This document shows positions 8,877 through 17,151 of a DNA stretch of 64,000 nt, piece by piece. Position numbers and translations under genes: made by a program. Source of the DNA: Brevundimonas sp. G8 (GTDB lineage: Bacteria > Pseudomonadota > Alphaproteobacteria > Caulobacterales > Caulobacteraceae). The stretch lies in the NCBI RefSeq assembly GCF_902506205.1, contig NZ_LR732816.1, forward strand, positions 2,926,993-2,990,992, written 5' to 3'. The notes under the pieces are model-generated. The model made no database searches. It had not been told where the DNA came from and saw nothing but the letters and a program-made list of their open reading frames with translations. Numbering within the stretch: position 1 is the stretch's first letter; each line of letters begins with the position of its first letter.

Positions 8877-11036
8877 ATGAATGCTCGCTTCGAGCCCGAT
8901 ACCCGGGCAGCGTCGGATGTGGCGCGGTTCAGGGCCGTGCGTGCGGTCATGGCCGAACTGGCCAAGGACCTGTCTGCAGAAGACCTGTCGGCCCAGTCGA
9001 TGGTCGATTGCAGTCCCGGCAAATGGCATCTGGCTCACACCAGCTGGTTCTTCGAGGCGATGATCCTGTCGGAGGACCCGGAATATCGGCCCGTCGATCC
9101 GCGTTTCCAGCAGTTGTTCAACTCCTACTACGAGGCGCTGGGCGAGCGGGTGTCGCGCGACCAGCGCGGGCTGATGACCCGCCCGTCGGTGGACGAGGTG
9201 CTGGCCTATCGCCGCGAGATCGACCGGCGCATGGCCGGCTGGTTGGCGCAGGGGCCGTCAAGCGGTCAGCAACGGTATCTCTTCGAACTGGGTCTGCATC
9301 ACGACCAGCAGCATCAGGAGCTTTTCCTGATGGATATGATGAACCTGATGTCGCGCTCGCCGCTGGACCCGGCCGCCTATGAGGTCGAGCCGCGCGGCGC
9401 GCCTATCCAGGCGACGCGGGGCGGAATGGTCGCGTTCGACGCCGGTCTGGTGTCGATCGGTCATGACGGCGCCGGCTTCGCCTTCGACAACGAGGGACCG
9501 TCGCACCGCGTCTGGCTGGAGCCGTTCGCCTTGGCCGCCGATCTGGTGACAAATGGCGAGTGGATCGGGTTCATCGAAGACGGGGGTTACAGCCGACCTG
9601 ACCTGTGGCTGTCGGACGGTTGGGCGACGGTGAAGGCCGAGCGCTGGACTGCGCCGCTGTATTGGCGCCGTGACAACGGTGACTGGACGGTCATGAGCCT
9701 GACGGGGCGCGGGGCGGTCGATCCGGTTGCGCCCGTTCGCCACATCAGCTTCTATGAGGCCGACGCCTATGCGCGATGGGCCGGCAAGCGATTGCCGTCC
9801 GAGGCGGAATGGGAACATGCGGCGACGACCGCGCCCGAGGGCTTCTCGAACCTGTCGGGCGAGGTCTGGCAATGGACGTCCAGCGCCTATGCGCCTTACC
9901 CCGGCTTCCAGCCGACGCCCGGCACGGCCGCCGAATACAACGGCAAGTTCATGGCCAATCAGATGGTGCTGCGCGGCGGGGCCTTCGCCACACCCGAGGG
10001 CCACAGCCGCGTCACCTATCGCAACTTCTATTATCCCCAACAGAGGTGGGCCTTCATGGGTCTGAGACTAGCCGAAGACGCCCCGCAAAGGCGCGCTGCG
10101 CCGACGGACGATGCGCAGACCGCAGGATTCCGGCGCGACATGGTCGATGGCCTGTCGCGCGACCAGAAGGCCGTGCCGCCCAAATGGTTCTATGACGCGG
10201 AAGGGTCGCGCCTGTTCGAAGAGATCACGGCCCTGCCGGAATATTATCCGACACGGCAAGAGACGGCTCTGCTGCGCGAAAGCGCTGCGGCCCTGACCGC
10301 CGATTTCGGACCGGACGCCGTGCTGGTGGAGTTCGGGTCCGGGGCCAGCGAGAAGACCCGTATCCTGCTGGACGCCGTGCCTGACCTGGGCGCCTATGTG
10401 CCGTTGGATATCAGCGAGACGGCGCTGCTGGACGCTGCGACCCGTATCCGCGCGGACTATCCGGGCCTGAAGGTCCAGCCGGTATTGGGCGATTTCGAAC
10501 ATCTGGCGCCCTTGCCGGATGATTTGCCGCGCGGACGGCGGATCGGTTTCTTCCCCGGTTCGACCATCGGCAATCTGCACCCCGCCGAGGCCGAACGCTT
10601 CCTTGCGGCGGCGCGGCGGATGCTGGGGGAGGGGGCGCTGTTCATCCTTGGCGTTGATCTGGTCAAGGATCCGGCGATCCTGGTCGCCGCCTATGACGAC
10701 AGCCAGGGCGTCACCGCCGCCTTCAACCGCAATCTGTTGGTTCGGGCCAATGCCGAGCTGGACGCCGATTTCGATCTGGACGCCTTCACGCACCGCGCGG
10801 TTTGGAACCCCGCGGCGTCACGGATGGAAATGCATTTGCAGGCCGTTAAGCCGACGACGGCCCGGATCGGCGATCAGACGTTCCGCTTCATGAGTGGCGA
10901 GACGATCCACACCGAGAGCTCGCGCAAGTTCACGCCCGATACCGTCGAAGCCATGGCCAAGGCGTCGGGCTGGTCATTGGTGCGCATCGACGTGTCGCCC
11001 GAACCCAGCGTCGCGCTGGCTCTGCTTCGGGCCTAA
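8877..11036 (+). CDS. EgtB-EgtD fusion: ergothioneine sulfoxide synthase plus histidine methyltransferase
   Basis: 719-residue bifunctional enzyme for ergothioneine. Residues 1-415 are EgtB: a DinB-like helical part with iron ligands deduced as His54 (LAH), His142 and His146 (HDQQH), then a formylglycine-generating-enzyme-like domain ending in VLRGGAFATP and MGLRLAED. Residues about 425-719 are EgtD: KWFYDAEGSRLFEEI, LPEYYPTRQE and the SAM site VEFGSGASEKTR. EgtD trimethylates histidine to hercynine and EgtB joins it oxidatively to a thiol donor. The usual arrangement in bacteria is two genes; fungal Egt1 carries the domains in the opposite order. ATG 8877 is preferred over 8826 because the EcfG-type promoter would leave almost no leader for 8826. 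No egtA, egtC or egtE is seen nearby. Confidence 0.9.
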   Translation: MNARFEPDTRAASDVARFRAVRAVMAELAKDLSAEDLSAQSMVDCSPGKWHLAHTSWFFEAMILSEDPEYRPVDPRFQQLFNSYYEALGERVSRDQRGLMTRPSVDEVLAYRREIDRRMAGWLAQGPSSGQQRYLFELGLHHDQQHQELFLMDMMNLMSRSPLDPAAYEVEPRGAPIQATRGGMVAFDAGLVSIGHDGAGFAFDNEGPSHRVWLEPFALAADLVTNGEWIGFIEDGGYSRPDLWLSDGWATVKAERWTAPLYWRRDNGDWTVMSLTGRGAVDPVAPVRHISFYEADAYARWAGKRLPSEAEWEHAATTAPEGFSNLSGEVWQWTSSAYAPYPGFQPTPGTAAEYNGKFMANQMVLRGGAFATPEGHSRVTYRNFYYPQQRWAFMGLRLAEDAPQRRAAPTDDAQTAGFRRDMVDGLSRDQKAVPPKWFYDAEGSRLFEEITALPEYYPTRQETALLRESAAALTADFGPDAVLVEFGSGASEKTRILLDAVPDLGAYVPLDISETALLDAATRIRADYPGLKVQPVLGDFEHLAPLPDDLPRGRRIGFFPGSTIGNLHPAEAERFLAAARRMLGEGALFILGVDLVKDPAILVAAYDDSQGVTAAFNRNLLVRANAELDADFDLDAFTHRAVWNPAASRMEMHLQAVKPTTARIGDQTFRFMSGETIHTESSRKFTPDTVEAMAKASGWSLVRIDVSPEPSVALALLRA

Positions 11037-11084
11037 ACCAACTTAGGGCGTCGAATCGCGCGACGCCCCGGCAGCGCAAAGAAA

Positions 11085-11119
11085 AAGGGCGGCGCGTCGA
11101 TGACGGGCCGCCCTTATTT
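11085..11119. terminator. Bidirectional terminator between egtBD and the KGG gene
   Basis: AAGGGCGGC (11085-11093) pairs with GCCGCCCTT (11107-11115); a T-rich run follows on the plus strand and a T5 run on the minus strand, so it can end both convergent transcripts. Confidence 0.85.
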
Positions 11120-11136
11120 TGTATCGCATCAGCGGA

Positions 11137-11358
11137 TTATTCGCCGTCAGGCGTGTCCGCGTCTTTCTTGGTTCCGTGCGAGGCTTCTCCACCCTTGCGG
11201 CCAGCCTGTGCGGCGAGGCTGCGATCCTGGGAGAAGCTTCTCTTCTCGCTGGGGACGCTGGCGCCCCCTTTGCGCGCGATTTCGCGCTGACGTTCGGGGT
11301 CCATGGAGGCGAAACCTCGCTTGGAAACGCCGGAGGGTCGTGTGGGCTGGCTGTCCAT
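11137..11358 (-). CDS. KGG-repeat general stress protein
   Basis: 73-residue hydrophilic protein with the KGG repeat: RGFASMDPERQREIARKGG (about 14-32) and LAAQAGRKGGEASHG (about 48-62). This is the pattern of the YciG / stress-induced protein family, which accumulates in stationary or desiccation stress; the biochemical role is unknown. It is transcribed from a well-matched EcfG-type promoter 40 bases upstream and ends at a bidirectional terminator shared with egtBD. Confidence 0.85.
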   Translation of the reverse strand: MDSQPTRPSGVSKRGFASMDPERQREIARKGGASVPSEKRSFSQDRSLAAQAGRKGGEASHGTKKDADTPDGE

Positions 11359-11397
11359 CGGGGTCCTTTCAGTGCTGCCGTTGCGCTTGCTGAAGTG

Positions 11398-11422
11398 AAC
11401 CCTGTGACTCGGTGACGGTTCC
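11398..11422 (-). promoter_or_regulatory. EcfG/SigT-type promoter of the KGG protein gene
   Basis: On the minus strand GGAAC (11422-11418), 17 bases, GTT (11400-11398). The expected start is near 11391, giving a leader of about 33 bases. Confidence 0.65.
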
Positions 11423-11474
11423 GTTCGGAACCCTGTTTTACTGTCACACCCCTGAACGTCTTCGTGGTTTGACT

Positions 11475-11636
11475 TCAGGCGGCCCCATAAGGCCTGGAAT
11501 CACCTTCGCCGCCGCCGTCGGGTTCCATGGGCGGAACTTCATCGGGCGTATCCGACGGCTGGATTTCCGGTTGAGGCGTGGTCTCGGGCTGGATTTCCGG
11601 CTGGGGCGTGGTGGGCGTGGGTTCGATGTAGGTCAT
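11475..11636 (-). CDS. Small proline-rich repeat protein, unknown function
   Basis: 53-residue protein, about one quarter proline, with the nonapeptide TTPQPEIQP present twice in tandem (about residues 8-26) and an acidic, glycine-rich tail. The DNA encoding the repeat is itself nearly duplicated. The start is set at the ATG giving MTYIEPTP because AAGGAG (11646-11651) sits nine bases ahead. It has no signal peptide or membrane segment. It is divergent from a stress-type membrane-protein gene and has a degenerate EcfG-type promoter of its own. Family not recognised. Confidence 0.6.
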   Translation of the reverse strand: MTYIEPTPTTPQPEIQPETTPQPEIQPSDTPDEVPPMEPDGGGEGDSRPYGAA

Positions 11637-11661
11637 GATGATCATCTCCTTGCCCGTAACC

Positions 11662-11686
11662 AACGCGACCTCGCCCTGGACGTTCA
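11662..11686 (-). promoter_or_regulatory. Degenerate EcfG-type promoter of the proline-rich gene
   Basis: On the minus strand TGAAC (11686-11682), 17 bases, GTT (11664-11662); one mismatch from GGAAC. It would start transcription about 20 bases before the start codon. It lies almost back to back with the plus-strand promoter at 11689. Confidence 0.4.
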
Positions 11687-11688
11687 AA

Positions 11689-11713
11689 GGAACCACAGGT
11701 CGCCAGGTCGGTT
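11689..11713 (+). promoter_or_regulatory. EcfG/SigT-type promoter of the DUF883-like gene
   Basis: GGAAC (11689-11693), 17 bases, GTT (11711-11713). The gene start is 25 bases downstream. Confidence 0.65.
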
Positions 11714-11737
11714 TGTTGTGCGAACCCGGAGATCGAC

Positions 11738-12031
11738 ATGACCAACACCCCCATCACCTCGCCTTCGTCCGACGACATCGTTCTGGACGACGATGATCTG
11801 ACGCGGCGTCTGGACCGCGAAGCCGACGCCATTCTTGCCGACGGCGAACGCCGTACGTTCGGCGAAACCGCCTCCATCCGCCAGGCCGTGCGCGAAGACG
11901 TAGGCCTGGTGCGCGAGAAGATTTCGGGGCGGGTGCACCGCGTCCAAGAAGACATTCAGGACAGCCCGATGAAGGCGACCCTTTATGCGCTGGGCATCGG
12001 CGTGATCATCGGCATGATCCTGCGCCGCTGA
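11738..12031 (+). CDS. DUF883/ElaB-like membrane-anchored stress protein
   Basis: 97-residue protein: an acidic, charged N-terminal two-thirds predicted as helix, then one C-terminal membrane segment (ATLYALGIGVIIGMILRR, 80-97). This plan matches the ElaB/YqjD/DUF883 group of C-tail-anchored inner-membrane proteins made in stationary phase, some of which bind ribosomes; the match is by architecture only. The strong EcfG-type promoter directly upstream supports a general-stress role. It is convergent with the next gene, 14 bases away. Confidence 0.6.
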   Translation: MTNTPITSPSSDDIVLDDDDLTRRLDREADAILADGERRTFGETASIRQAVREDVGLVREKISGRVHRVQEDIQDSPMKATLYALGIGVIIGMILRR

Positions 12032-12045
12032 TCCAGGCGAAAGCT

Positions 12046-12747
12046 TCAGGCAGGCCCCGTCGGCTCACGCTGGATCGGGGCCTGTCGCATTGCGGCGTCC
12101 GACACGAAAGGATTGGTGCGGCGTTCTTCGCCAAAGGTCGAGATCGGTCCGTGGCCCGGCACGAAGGTCACGTCGTCGCCTAGCGGCCAGAGCTTTTCGA
12201 TCACCGAACGGATAAGGGCCGGCGGATCGCTCATGGGGAAGTCGGTGCGGCCGACCGATCCTTTGAACAGCACGTCGCCGACCTGAGCGAATCGGGCCTC
12301 TCGATTGAAGAAGATGACGTGGCCCGGCGTGTGGCCGGGACAGTGGCTCACCTCCCAGGTCGTTTCGCCCAGCGACACCGTGTCGCCGTCCTCTAGCCAG
12401 CGGTCGGGCGTGAAGGGGCGGGCGTCGGGCAGGCCATACATTTTTCCGCTCTCGACGATCCGGTCGATCCAGAACTGGTCGGCCTTCTGTGGGCCTGTGA
12501 TCTGTACCTCGGTCTTCTCCTGCATCTCCGCCGCGCCGCCCGCGTGGTCCAGATGGCCGTGAGTGATCCAGATCTGGTCTACGGTCAGGCCGCGCCGCGC
12601 GACCTCGGCCAGAATCGCATCGACCGAACCGCCCGGATCGATCACGGCGGCCTTGTTGGTGGCGGTGCACCAGACGGTCGTGCAGTTTTGCTGAAGCGGG
12701 GTGACGGGCGTGACGAAGACGCCGATGGGGGAGGCGGGTTGGCTCAT
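12046..12747 (-). CDS. MBL-fold metallo-hydrolase, glyoxalase II-like
   Basis: 233-residue metallo-beta-lactamase-fold protein. The zinc motif THGHLDHAGG lies near residue 63, further ligands in CPGHTPGH and GDVLF, and a final His in VPGHGP. The small size and the HCPGHTPGHV stretch resemble the YcbL group of short glyoxalase II enzymes (thioester hydrolysis), which is an inference. The ATG at 12747 (MSQPASP) is chosen over one 36 bases upstream because conservation should begin near GVFVTPVTPLQQN. Confidence 0.88.
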   Translation of the reverse strand: MSQPASPIGVFVTPVTPLQQNCTTVWCTATNKAAVIDPGGSVDAILAEVARRGLTVDQIWITHGHLDHAGGAAEMQEKTEVQITGPQKADQFWIDRIVESGKMYGLPDARPFTPDRWLEDGDTVSLGETTWEVSHCPGHTPGHVIFFNREARFAQVGDVLFKGSVGRTDFPMSDPPALIRSVIEKLWPLGDDVTFVPGHGPISTFGEERRTNPFVSDAAMRQAPIQREPTGPA

Positions 12748-12938
12748 ATCGTCAACATAACCATCCCTGAGCCGCGAAACCACCGGCCGCGACCACGCCC
12801 GCGTTGACCTTTGGGGCCCTTCTCGACATAAGGGCGGGCTTCGAGGTGCCGCTCCAAACGGGGCGGCCTTCTTGCTTTATCCATTCCGCGCCGGCCGTCC
12901 TAAAGGCCCATGCGCCACAGAGCGTCAGAATCTCCGCC

Positions 12939-14285
12939 ATGCAAGTCGTCGAAAAGTCGAACGAAGGCCTCAGCCGCGTGATCGCGGTCACCATTCCCGT
13001 CGCGGAGCTGAACGAGAAGCTCGAAGCCCGCGTCAAGGAAGTCGCCCCCCAGGTGAAGCTGAAGGGCTTCCGTCCGGGCAAGGTGCCGGTCGCCCACGTC
13101 AAGAAGACCTTCGGCCGTGAGTTCATGGGCGAGATCATCAACGCCGAGCTGAACGAATCCAGCCAGAAGGCTCTGGACGAGGCCAAGGTCCGTCCGGCCG
13201 CCCCGGCCGAGATGAAGCTGACGTCCGACATGGACAAGGTCATCGCCGGTCAGGAAGACCTGTCCTACGAAATGGCCCTGGAAATCATGCCGGACTTCAC
13301 GCCGGTCGATCCCAAGACCCTGAAGCTGGACCGCCCGACCTATGAAGCGTCCGACGCCGATCTGGACGAAGCCCTGACGGAGCTGGCCGGTCAGGCCAAG
13401 ACCTACGAAGACAAGAAGGGCAAGACCGTGAAGGCCGCCGAGGGCGACCAACTGACCATCGACTTCCTGGGCAAGCTGGACGGCGAACCCTTCGAAGGCG
13501 GCACGGCCGAGGATGCGGACCTGGTGATCGGCTCGGGCCGCTTCATCCCCGGCTTTGAAGAGCAGCTGACGGGCGCCAAGGTCGGCGAAGAGAAGACCAT
13601 CGAGGTCACCTTCCCCGAGAATTATCAGGCCGCACATCTGGCCGGCAAGCTGGCCACCTTCGACGTCAAGGTGAAGGCCATCAAGGCTGAGGTCGAAGCC
13701 AAGGTCGACGAGGACTTCGCCAAGCGCATCGGTCTGGAATCGCTGGACAAGCTGAAGGAACTGCTGAGCCAGAACCTGAACCAGCAATACGCCGGCGCCG
13801 CCCGCTTCAAGCTGAAGCGCGCCCTGCTGGACCAACTGGACGAAGCCCACGACTTCCCGCTGCCGCCGAAGATGGTGGACGCCGAGTTCGACGGCATCTG
13901 GCAACAGGTCGAGGCCGACAAGACCGCCGGCCGCCTGCCTGAAGAAGACGCCGCCAAGTCCGACGAAGACCTGAAGGCCGAATACCGCAAGATCGCCGAG
14001 CGCCGCGTCCGTCTGGGCCTGGTTCTGGCCGAGATCGGTCGCGCCAACAACGTCCAGGTCACCGACCAGGAACTGAACGCCGCCATCCTGCAGGAAGCCC
14101 GCAACTATCCGGGCCAGGAACAGGCCGTCCTGAACTTCTACCGCCAGAACCCCAACGCCGCCGCCCAGATGCGCGCCCCCATCTACGAAGAGAAGGTCGT
14201 CGACCTGATCGTGGGCGTCGCCGACGTGACCGACAAGCCGATCACGAAGGAAGAGCTGCTGAAGGAAGACGAAGACGAGGGCTGA
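12939..14285 (+). CDS. tig: Trigger factor
   Basis: 448-residue ribosome-associated chaperone and prolyl isomerase. The ribosome-binding loop appears as GFRPGKVP (about residues 43-50), the FKBP-type PPIase domain at about 160-240 (DQLTIDFLGKLDGEPFEGG, GRFIPGFEEQL), then the long helical C-terminal domain. It captures nascent chains at the exit tunnel. The start MQVVEKS is chosen because the N-terminal domain begins there; upstream in-frame codons do not resemble the family. It heads the protease block but is separated from clpP by two unknown paralogues. Confidence 0.97.
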   Translation: MQVVEKSNEGLSRVIAVTIPVAELNEKLEARVKEVAPQVKLKGFRPGKVPVAHVKKTFGREFMGEIINAELNESSQKALDEAKVRPAAPAEMKLTSDMDKVIAGQEDLSYEMALEIMPDFTPVDPKTLKLDRPTYEASDADLDEALTELAGQAKTYEDKKGKTVKAAEGDQLTIDFLGKLDGEPFEGGTAEDADLVIGSGRFIPGFEEQLTGAKVGEEKTIEVTFPENYQAAHLAGKLATFDVKVKAIKAEVEAKVDEDFAKRIGLESLDKLKELLSQNLNQQYAGAARFKLKRALLDQLDEAHDFPLPPKMVDAEFDGIWQQVEADKTAGRLPEEDAAKSDEDLKAEYRKIAERRVRLGLVLAEIGRANNVQVTDQELNAAILQEARNYPGQEQAVLNFYRQNPNAAAQMRAPIYEEKVVDLIVGVADVTDKPITKEELLKEDEDEG

Positions 14286-14308
14286 TCGCCTTATCCGCTT
14301 GATTACCA

Positions 14309-14339
14309 AAGGGCGCTCCTTCCGGGAGCGCCCTTTTTT
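14309..14339 (+). terminator. Terminator after tig
   Basis: AAGGGCGCTCC (14309-14319), loop of five bases, GGAGCGCCCTT (14325-14335), followed by T-rich bases. Confidence 0.9.
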
Positions 14340-14401
14340 ATTGACCAAACGACGTAATATGCCATCCCTGCTTGCTGTGTAGCGAAACAGGGGTTGAAGT
14401 C

Positions 14402-15343
14402 ATGTTGATTGAACTTGTCGTAGCGATGGCTGCGATCACGAACGTTCAAGAGCAAAACCCGACAAGCCCGCCTGCGACATTGGAGGTGGACAGTGTCGAG
14501 GTCGTCGGCAGCCGTCTCGAAGACGCAGCTCAGGATTTCGTGCGAACCGTCAATGTCGAGCCGCCGCTTGGTACACTGCCTGGTCGATGGACCAAGCCCC
14601 TCTGCATAAGCGTGGCCAACTTCCGCGCCCCATGGGGGCGTTTCATGGTCGATGGCGTGACCAAGCGTGCGACGGATGTGGGCTTGAATGTCTCCGGCCC
14701 TGGATGCCGCCCAAACGTTCTCATCGTTGCTACGGATGATGGACCTCAAATGGCAGACGCCATGGTCCGGAACGATCGTCGAAGATTCCGGCCGCCGATC
14801 GATCATTCCAGTCACGACTTGTCCGATCTTGATGATTTCCGGCGGTCAGATGCGGCTGTGAGGTGGTGGCAAGTGACCTACCCACGTAATTTAGAACAGG
14901 GAGGCGTGGTTGGGGGGCGTGGCCGTAGCGAAGAGCGTTTGGGAGGTCAACGGTCTACTTTTGTGCCCAAAATCGCTGTGCGTAATCCAAGTCTGATCGC
15001 CCCGACGATTCGATACGACATCGAGACGGTGACCGTAGTGGTCGATCTGTCGAAAACCGATGACGTGCCAATGTCCGCGTTGGCGGATTACATCGCCTTG
15101 GTCACCCTTGCGCAGATTGATCCGCGAGAGCGCTTCGACGGGCAGTCCACCATTTTGAACATGTTCGACGAGCCCAATCGATACGCCTCGATGACGGATT
15201 GGGATCTGGATTACATGCATGCCGTCTACGACGCGGATCTGACGCGTAATTCGGTGCGGGGGCATCAGGCTGAAGTCGCGCGCGCCCTTGTCGCCCGGCG
15301 GCAGGCGAGATTTGTCTCGCAGCCTGAGAAAACATCGGAGTGA
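14402..15343 (+). CDS. Conserved hypothetical exported protein, paralogue 1
   Basis: 313 residues, unknown function. A short hydrophobic N-terminus (MLIELVVAMAAIT) may be a signal peptide. Conserved blocks shared with the next gene are DSVEVVGSRLEDAA, PLGTLPGRW-KPLCISVA, PGCR-NVLIV-TDDG, RWWQ-TYPR, RYDIETVTVVVDLSKT and NSV-GHQAEVAR. Two cysteines (in PLCISV and PGCR) are kept in both copies and could form a disulfide. By eye the codon use is less G+C-biased than in neighbouring genes. It sits between tig and clpP, which are usually adjacent. ATG 14402 is preferred to an upstream TTG. Confidence 0.7.
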   Translation: MLIELVVAMAAITNVQEQNPTSPPATLEVDSVEVVGSRLEDAAQDFVRTVNVEPPLGTLPGRWTKPLCISVANFRAPWGRFMVDGVTKRATDVGLNVSGPGCRPNVLIVATDDGPQMADAMVRNDRRRFRPPIDHSSHDLSDLDDFRRSDAAVRWWQVTYPRNLEQGGVVGGRGRSEERLGGQRSTFVPKIAVRNPSLIAPTIRYDIETVTVVVDLSKTDDVPMSALADYIALVTLAQIDPRERFDGQSTILNMFDEPNRYASMTDWDLDYMHAVYDADLTRNSVRGHQAEVARALVARRQARFVSQPEKTSE

Positions 15344-15420
15344 AAGAGCGATTTTGCCTGATGCGGTCCATGGACGTTTGATGGCATGATCGCAAAGTAG
15401 ACGATCGAGTGGGTGTCGGG

Positions 15421-16338
15421 ATGTGGTTGGTTATCACCGCAGCGGTTCTTGCGATGGCGGGACAGCAGCAGACTGCAAGTCCCGATCCGACAGAGATCGA
15501 CAGCGTCGAGGTGACGGGAAGGCGTCTTGAGGACGCCGCAAGAGATTTCGCGCGGTCGGTGGACGATCGGCCACCTTTGGGCACATTGCCCGGTCGCTGG
15601 TCAAAGCCGCTCTGCATCAGCGTCGCTCATTTTCAGGCCCCTTGGGGCCAGTATGTCAGCGACGGTGTCGGTCGGCGGGCGCGCGAAGTGGGGTTGGACG
15701 TCGGTGAGCCGGGCTGCCGGACCAACGTCCTGATCGTGGGAACTGACGATGGTGCGCGCATGGCGGACGCCCTTGTGCGGGCCGACCGTCGTCGCTTTCG
15801 CGATCGCGTCGATCATTCAAGCAAGGATTTGTTTGATCTCGCGAAATTCAGAACCTCCGATGCACCCGTTCGTTGGTGGCAGATAACCTACCCTCGCACC
15901 ATCGATGACGGCGTTCTCATGGGCGGACGGTCCCTGAACACACCCGACGCCTCTGCTCCGGTGATGGCCGTCAGGGCGCCCAGCCTGATACGACCGACGC
16001 TCAGATATGACATCGAAACCGTTACGGTCGTGGTCGATCTGTCGAAAACGGGAAAGGCGTCCATGACCGCCTTAACCGACTATGTAGCCATGGTCGTGCT
16101 TGCACAGATCGACCCTGACCGGGCGCCTGCGGGTCAGTCGTCGGTCCTGAATGTCTTTGAAGACCCCGACTTTTATTCGGAAGGGATGACGGATTGGGAC
16201 GCCGACTATCTGCACGCCGTCTATGCCGCCGATCAGAACCGCAACAGCGTGGCTGGACATCAAGCGGAGGTGGCGCGTGTGTTGGCTGCGCGTCGACAGC
16301 AGCGGTCGAGTGCGGAGGCCTTGCTGGAAGGCGAATAG
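15421..16338 (+). CDS. Conserved hypothetical exported protein, paralogue 2
   Basis: 305 residues, a tandem paralogue of the preceding gene along its whole length, with a clearer signal sequence (MWLVITAAVLAMAG). The two conserved cysteines and the RYDIETVTVVVDLSKT block are kept. The start at ATG 15421 aligns best with the first copy; a GTG at 15409 is possible. The 77-base gap between the two genes shows no terminator. The function is not known; the pair looks like a gene duplication of a Caulobacterales family. Confidence 0.7.
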   Translation: MWLVITAAVLAMAGQQQTASPDPTEIDSVEVTGRRLEDAARDFARSVDDRPPLGTLPGRWSKPLCISVAHFQAPWGQYVSDGVGRRAREVGLDVGEPGCRTNVLIVGTDDGARMADALVRADRRRFRDRVDHSSKDLFDLAKFRTSDAPVRWWQITYPRTIDDGVLMGGRSLNTPDASAPVMAVRAPSLIRPTLRYDIETVTVVVDLSKTGKASMTALTDYVAMVVLAQIDPDRAPAGQSSVLNVFEDPDFYSEGMTDWDADYLHAVYAADQNRNSVAGHQAEVARVLAARRQQRSSAEALLEGE

Positions 16339-16428
16339 CAGCAACGCCTTGCGCCGCGGCGGGTTGAACGCGATATGCTGAAGTGAACCGGCGCGACAGG
16401 CGTCGGACCTTGCACCCGAGAAGGCTGA

Positions 16429-17076
16429 ATGCGCGATCCGATCGAACTGATGAACATGAACCTGGTGCCGATGGTGGTGGAGCAATCCAGCCGTGGCGAG
16501 CGCTCCTTCGACATCTTCTCGCGCCTGCTGCGCGAGCGGATCATCTTCCTGACGGGGCCGTTCGAGGACGGCATGGCGTCGCTGATCTGCGCCCAGCTGC
16601 TGTTCCTTGAGTCGGAAAACCCGAAGAAGGAAATCAGCATGTATATCAACAGCCCCGGCGGACAGGTGTCTTCGGCGCTCGCGATCTACGATACCATGCA
16701 ATACATCAAGAGCCCGGTCTCGACCGTGGTGATGGGCATGGCCGCCTCGGCCGGCTCGCTGATCCTGACGGCCGGCGCTGCGGGCCAGCGCATCGCCTTG
16801 CCAAACGCGCGCATCATGGTGCACCAGCCGTCGGGCGGGTTCCGTGGCCAGGCGTCGGACATCGAACTGCACGCCGCCGACATCCGCTACACCAAGAAGC
16901 GTCTGAACGAGATCTACGTCCATCACACCGGCCGGACGTACGAGGAAGTCGAGAAGACCCTGGACCGCGACCACTTCATGTCGGCCGAGGAAGCCAAGGC
17001 CTGGGGCATCGTGGATCACGTCTATGACCGCCGCGAACAGGCCGACGCCGACGGCGTGAAGACGCCCGGCAACTAA
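16429..17076 (+). CDS. clpP: ATP-dependent Clp protease proteolytic subunit
   Basis: 215-residue serine protease subunit that assembles as a double heptamer and degrades proteins unfolded by ClpX or ClpA. The catalytic triad is visible: Ser107 in GMAASAGS, His132 in IMVHQPSGG, Asp181 in DRDHFMS. In Caulobacter relatives ClpXP controls the cell cycle by destroying CtrA. ATG 16429 is the first of three nearby in-frame ATGs. It is followed by a strong terminator, so clpX, 1.2 kb downstream, has its own promoter. Confidence 0.97.
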   Translation: MRDPIELMNMNLVPMVVEQSSRGERSFDIFSRLLRERIIFLTGPFEDGMASLICAQLLFLESENPKKEISMYINSPGGQVSSALAIYDTMQYIKSPVSTVVMGMAASAGSLILTAGAAGQRIALPNARIMVHQPSGGFRGQASDIELHAADIRYTKKRLNEIYVHHTGRTYEEVEKTLDRDHFMSAEEAKAWGIVDHVYDRREQADADGVKTPGN

Positions 17077-17100
17077 ACTCCGATCCACGATCGAACGGAA

Positions 17101-17130
17101 AAGGCGCACCGATGCCGGTGCGCCTTTTTT
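17101..17130 (+). terminator. Terminator after clpP
   Basis: AAGGCGCACC (17101-17110), loop GATGCC, GGTGCGCCTT (17117-17126), followed by a T run to 17130. Confidence 0.9.
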
Positions 17131-17151
17131 CATTTGTGCTATCAGGCGGCC

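Noticed and set aside
10060..10145. Frameshift or gene boundary between EgtB and EgtD
   Set aside because: The frame is continuous through a short linker, and no separate start with a ribosome site is seen at the junction.
12900..14348. Long open frame opposite tig (minus strand, over 480 codons)
   Set aside because: It mirrors a high-G+C gene with strong third-position bias; the protein has low complexity (many V, L, G, D, Q) and no family likeness, while tig is certain.
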